5,482 nucleotides of DNA from Actinomycetota bacterium (GTDB lineage: Bacteria; Actinomycetota; Acidimicrobiia; Spongiisociales; UBA11373), in contig JAUYIV010000250.1 of the NCBI GenBank assembly GCA_030688105.1, forward strand, positions 1-5,482. Direction: 5' to 3'. Positions 5,021-5,482 of the stretch are shown piece after piece. The notes beneath the pieces are model-generated. The model saw only the letters and a list, made by a program, of their open reading frames with translations. It searched no databases and was not told the DNA's origin. Each line of letters opens with the position of its first letter. Positions within the stretch are counted from its first letter, which is position 1. The translations under genes were made by a program, and so were the position numbers.

Positions 5021-5245
5021 ATGAAACTGAGTGTGAGCCTTCCTGACGAAGACGTCGAGTTCCTCGACCGGTATGCACGGTCCCAGGGCTACGAATCGCG
5101 GTCGGCTGTCGTCCACAGAGCGGTTCGTCTCCTCCAGTCGGCGGAACTCGGGAGTGACTACCTCGAGGCCTGGGAGGAATGGTCGGGTTCGAAGGTCGCC
5201 GACGAGTGGGAGACCACGGTCGGCGACGGGCTGGCCGGCGTCTGA
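5021..5245 (+). CDS. mazE: MazE-type ribbon-helix-helix antitoxin
   Basis: The 74-residue product begins with the ribbon strand MKLSVSLPDEDV and two helices (about 10-23 and 26-40, including SRSAVVHRAVRLLQ), a ribbon-helix-helix DNA-binding fold. Its C-terminal part (about 46-74) is acidic and tryptophan-rich, with DYLEAWEEWSGS and DEWETTVGDGL. From memory this closely resembles mycobacterial MazE antitoxins such as M. tuberculosis MazE4, which use this tail to occupy the MazF active groove. It overlaps the toxin gene by one base (TGATG), so translation should be coupled. There is no Shine-Dalgarno, and the -10 placement points to a leaderless message. The operator upstream fits autorepression. 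Confidence 0.88.
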   Translation: MKLSVSLPDEDVEFLDRYARSQGYESRSAVVHRAVRLLQSAELGSDYLEAWEEWSGSKVADEWETTVGDGLAGV

Positions 5246-5482
5246 TGCTGCGAGGTGAGATCCGATCAGTGGATTTGGCTCCAGCTCGGACCGGAGAAGC
5301 CGACAAGCGACGACCCGCGTTGGTGGTGTCGAATGATGGAGCCAACGCGGCGGCTGCCAGGCTGGGGCGCGGTGTTGTCACCGTGGTTCCCGTCACCTCA
5401 AACGTCGAGCGCGTCTTCCCGTTCCAGGTGCTCCTACCGGCCAAGGAATCCGGCCTGCCGCGGGATTCGAAGGCGCAGGCCG
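5245..5482 (+). CDS. mazF: MazF/PemK-type endoribonuclease toxin, cut by the window edge
   Basis: The frame starts at the ATG in the TGATG overlap with mazE and stays open to the right edge, giving 79 residues of a protein that is normally about 110-120 long. The MazF core is clear: RGEIRSVDLAPARTGEADK (3-21), RRPALVVSND (22-31), and VVTVVPVTSNVERVFPFQVL (44-63), followed by LPRDSKAQA. The conserved Arg23 and Thr51 sit at the positions of the catalytic Arg and Thr/Ser of the family. MazF enzymes cleave single-stranded RNA at short specific sequences; the specificity cannot be read here. It resembles the M. tuberculosis MazF4 type from memory. The stop codon and the C-terminal helix lie outside the window. 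Confidence 0.9.
   Translation, partial: MLRGEIRSVDLAPARTGEADKRRPALVVSNDGANAAAARLGRGVVTVVPVTSNVERVFPFQVLLPAKESGLPRDSKAQA

Noticed and set aside
4830..5444. Long - strand open frame antisense to mazEF
   Set aside because: Its composition is Arg/Ser/Pro-rich, typical of an antisense shadow, and it lies over two well-supported + strand genes with their promoter.
1..5482. CRISPR array, transposase or insertion-sequence ends
   Set aside because: No spaced direct repeats of CRISPR size, no transposase motifs in any frame, and no terminal inverted repeats with target duplications were seen.

Overview
The window is GC-rich and tightly packed, with short intergenic gaps, GC-heavy third codon positions and several genes that seem to start at or near the transcription start. 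Together with an actinobacterial-type DNA polymerase IV and a MazEF pair resembling the Mycobacterium tuberculosis MazEF4 type, this suggests a chromosome of an actinobacterium. The genus cannot be named from the sequence alone.

Layout, left to right. A possible gene end (1-117, +) runs into a dif-like XerC/XerD site (107-134), followed by a strong hairpin terminator (146-175). A VOC/glyoxalase-fold gene (181-549, -) is divergent from a PEBP/YbhB-family gene (717-1343, +). The latter converges on the Y-family DNA polymerase IV gene dinB (1412-2638, -) across a perfect-period GCGGGNN heptad array that can form a G-quadruplex. Upstream of dinB, on the same strand, lies a DinB/YfiT-like four-helix-bundle gene (2799-3287, -), which is unrelated to polymerase IV despite the shared name. 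A cluster of alternating GGGCCGA half-sites separates the two.

The right half holds two type II toxin-antitoxin modules on the + strand: a VapBC-type pair (3372-4003) and a MazEF-type pair (5021 to the right edge, toxin cut off). Between them, on the opposite strand, lies a single-pass membrane protein of unknown function (4140-4787). Both antitoxin genes have a -10 hexamer placed so that the ATG falls at the expected transcription start, and an inverted repeat covers that -10. This is the layout expected for antitoxin autorepression.

The strongest unexpected element is the dif-like site. If it is the chromosomal dif, the window lies at the replication terminus. If not, it may be the attachment site of a Xer-using mobile element. 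No complete new defence or metabolic system is visible. The genes look like independent units (housekeeping enzymes, translesion synthesis, two toxin-antitoxin pairs) rather than one pathway.
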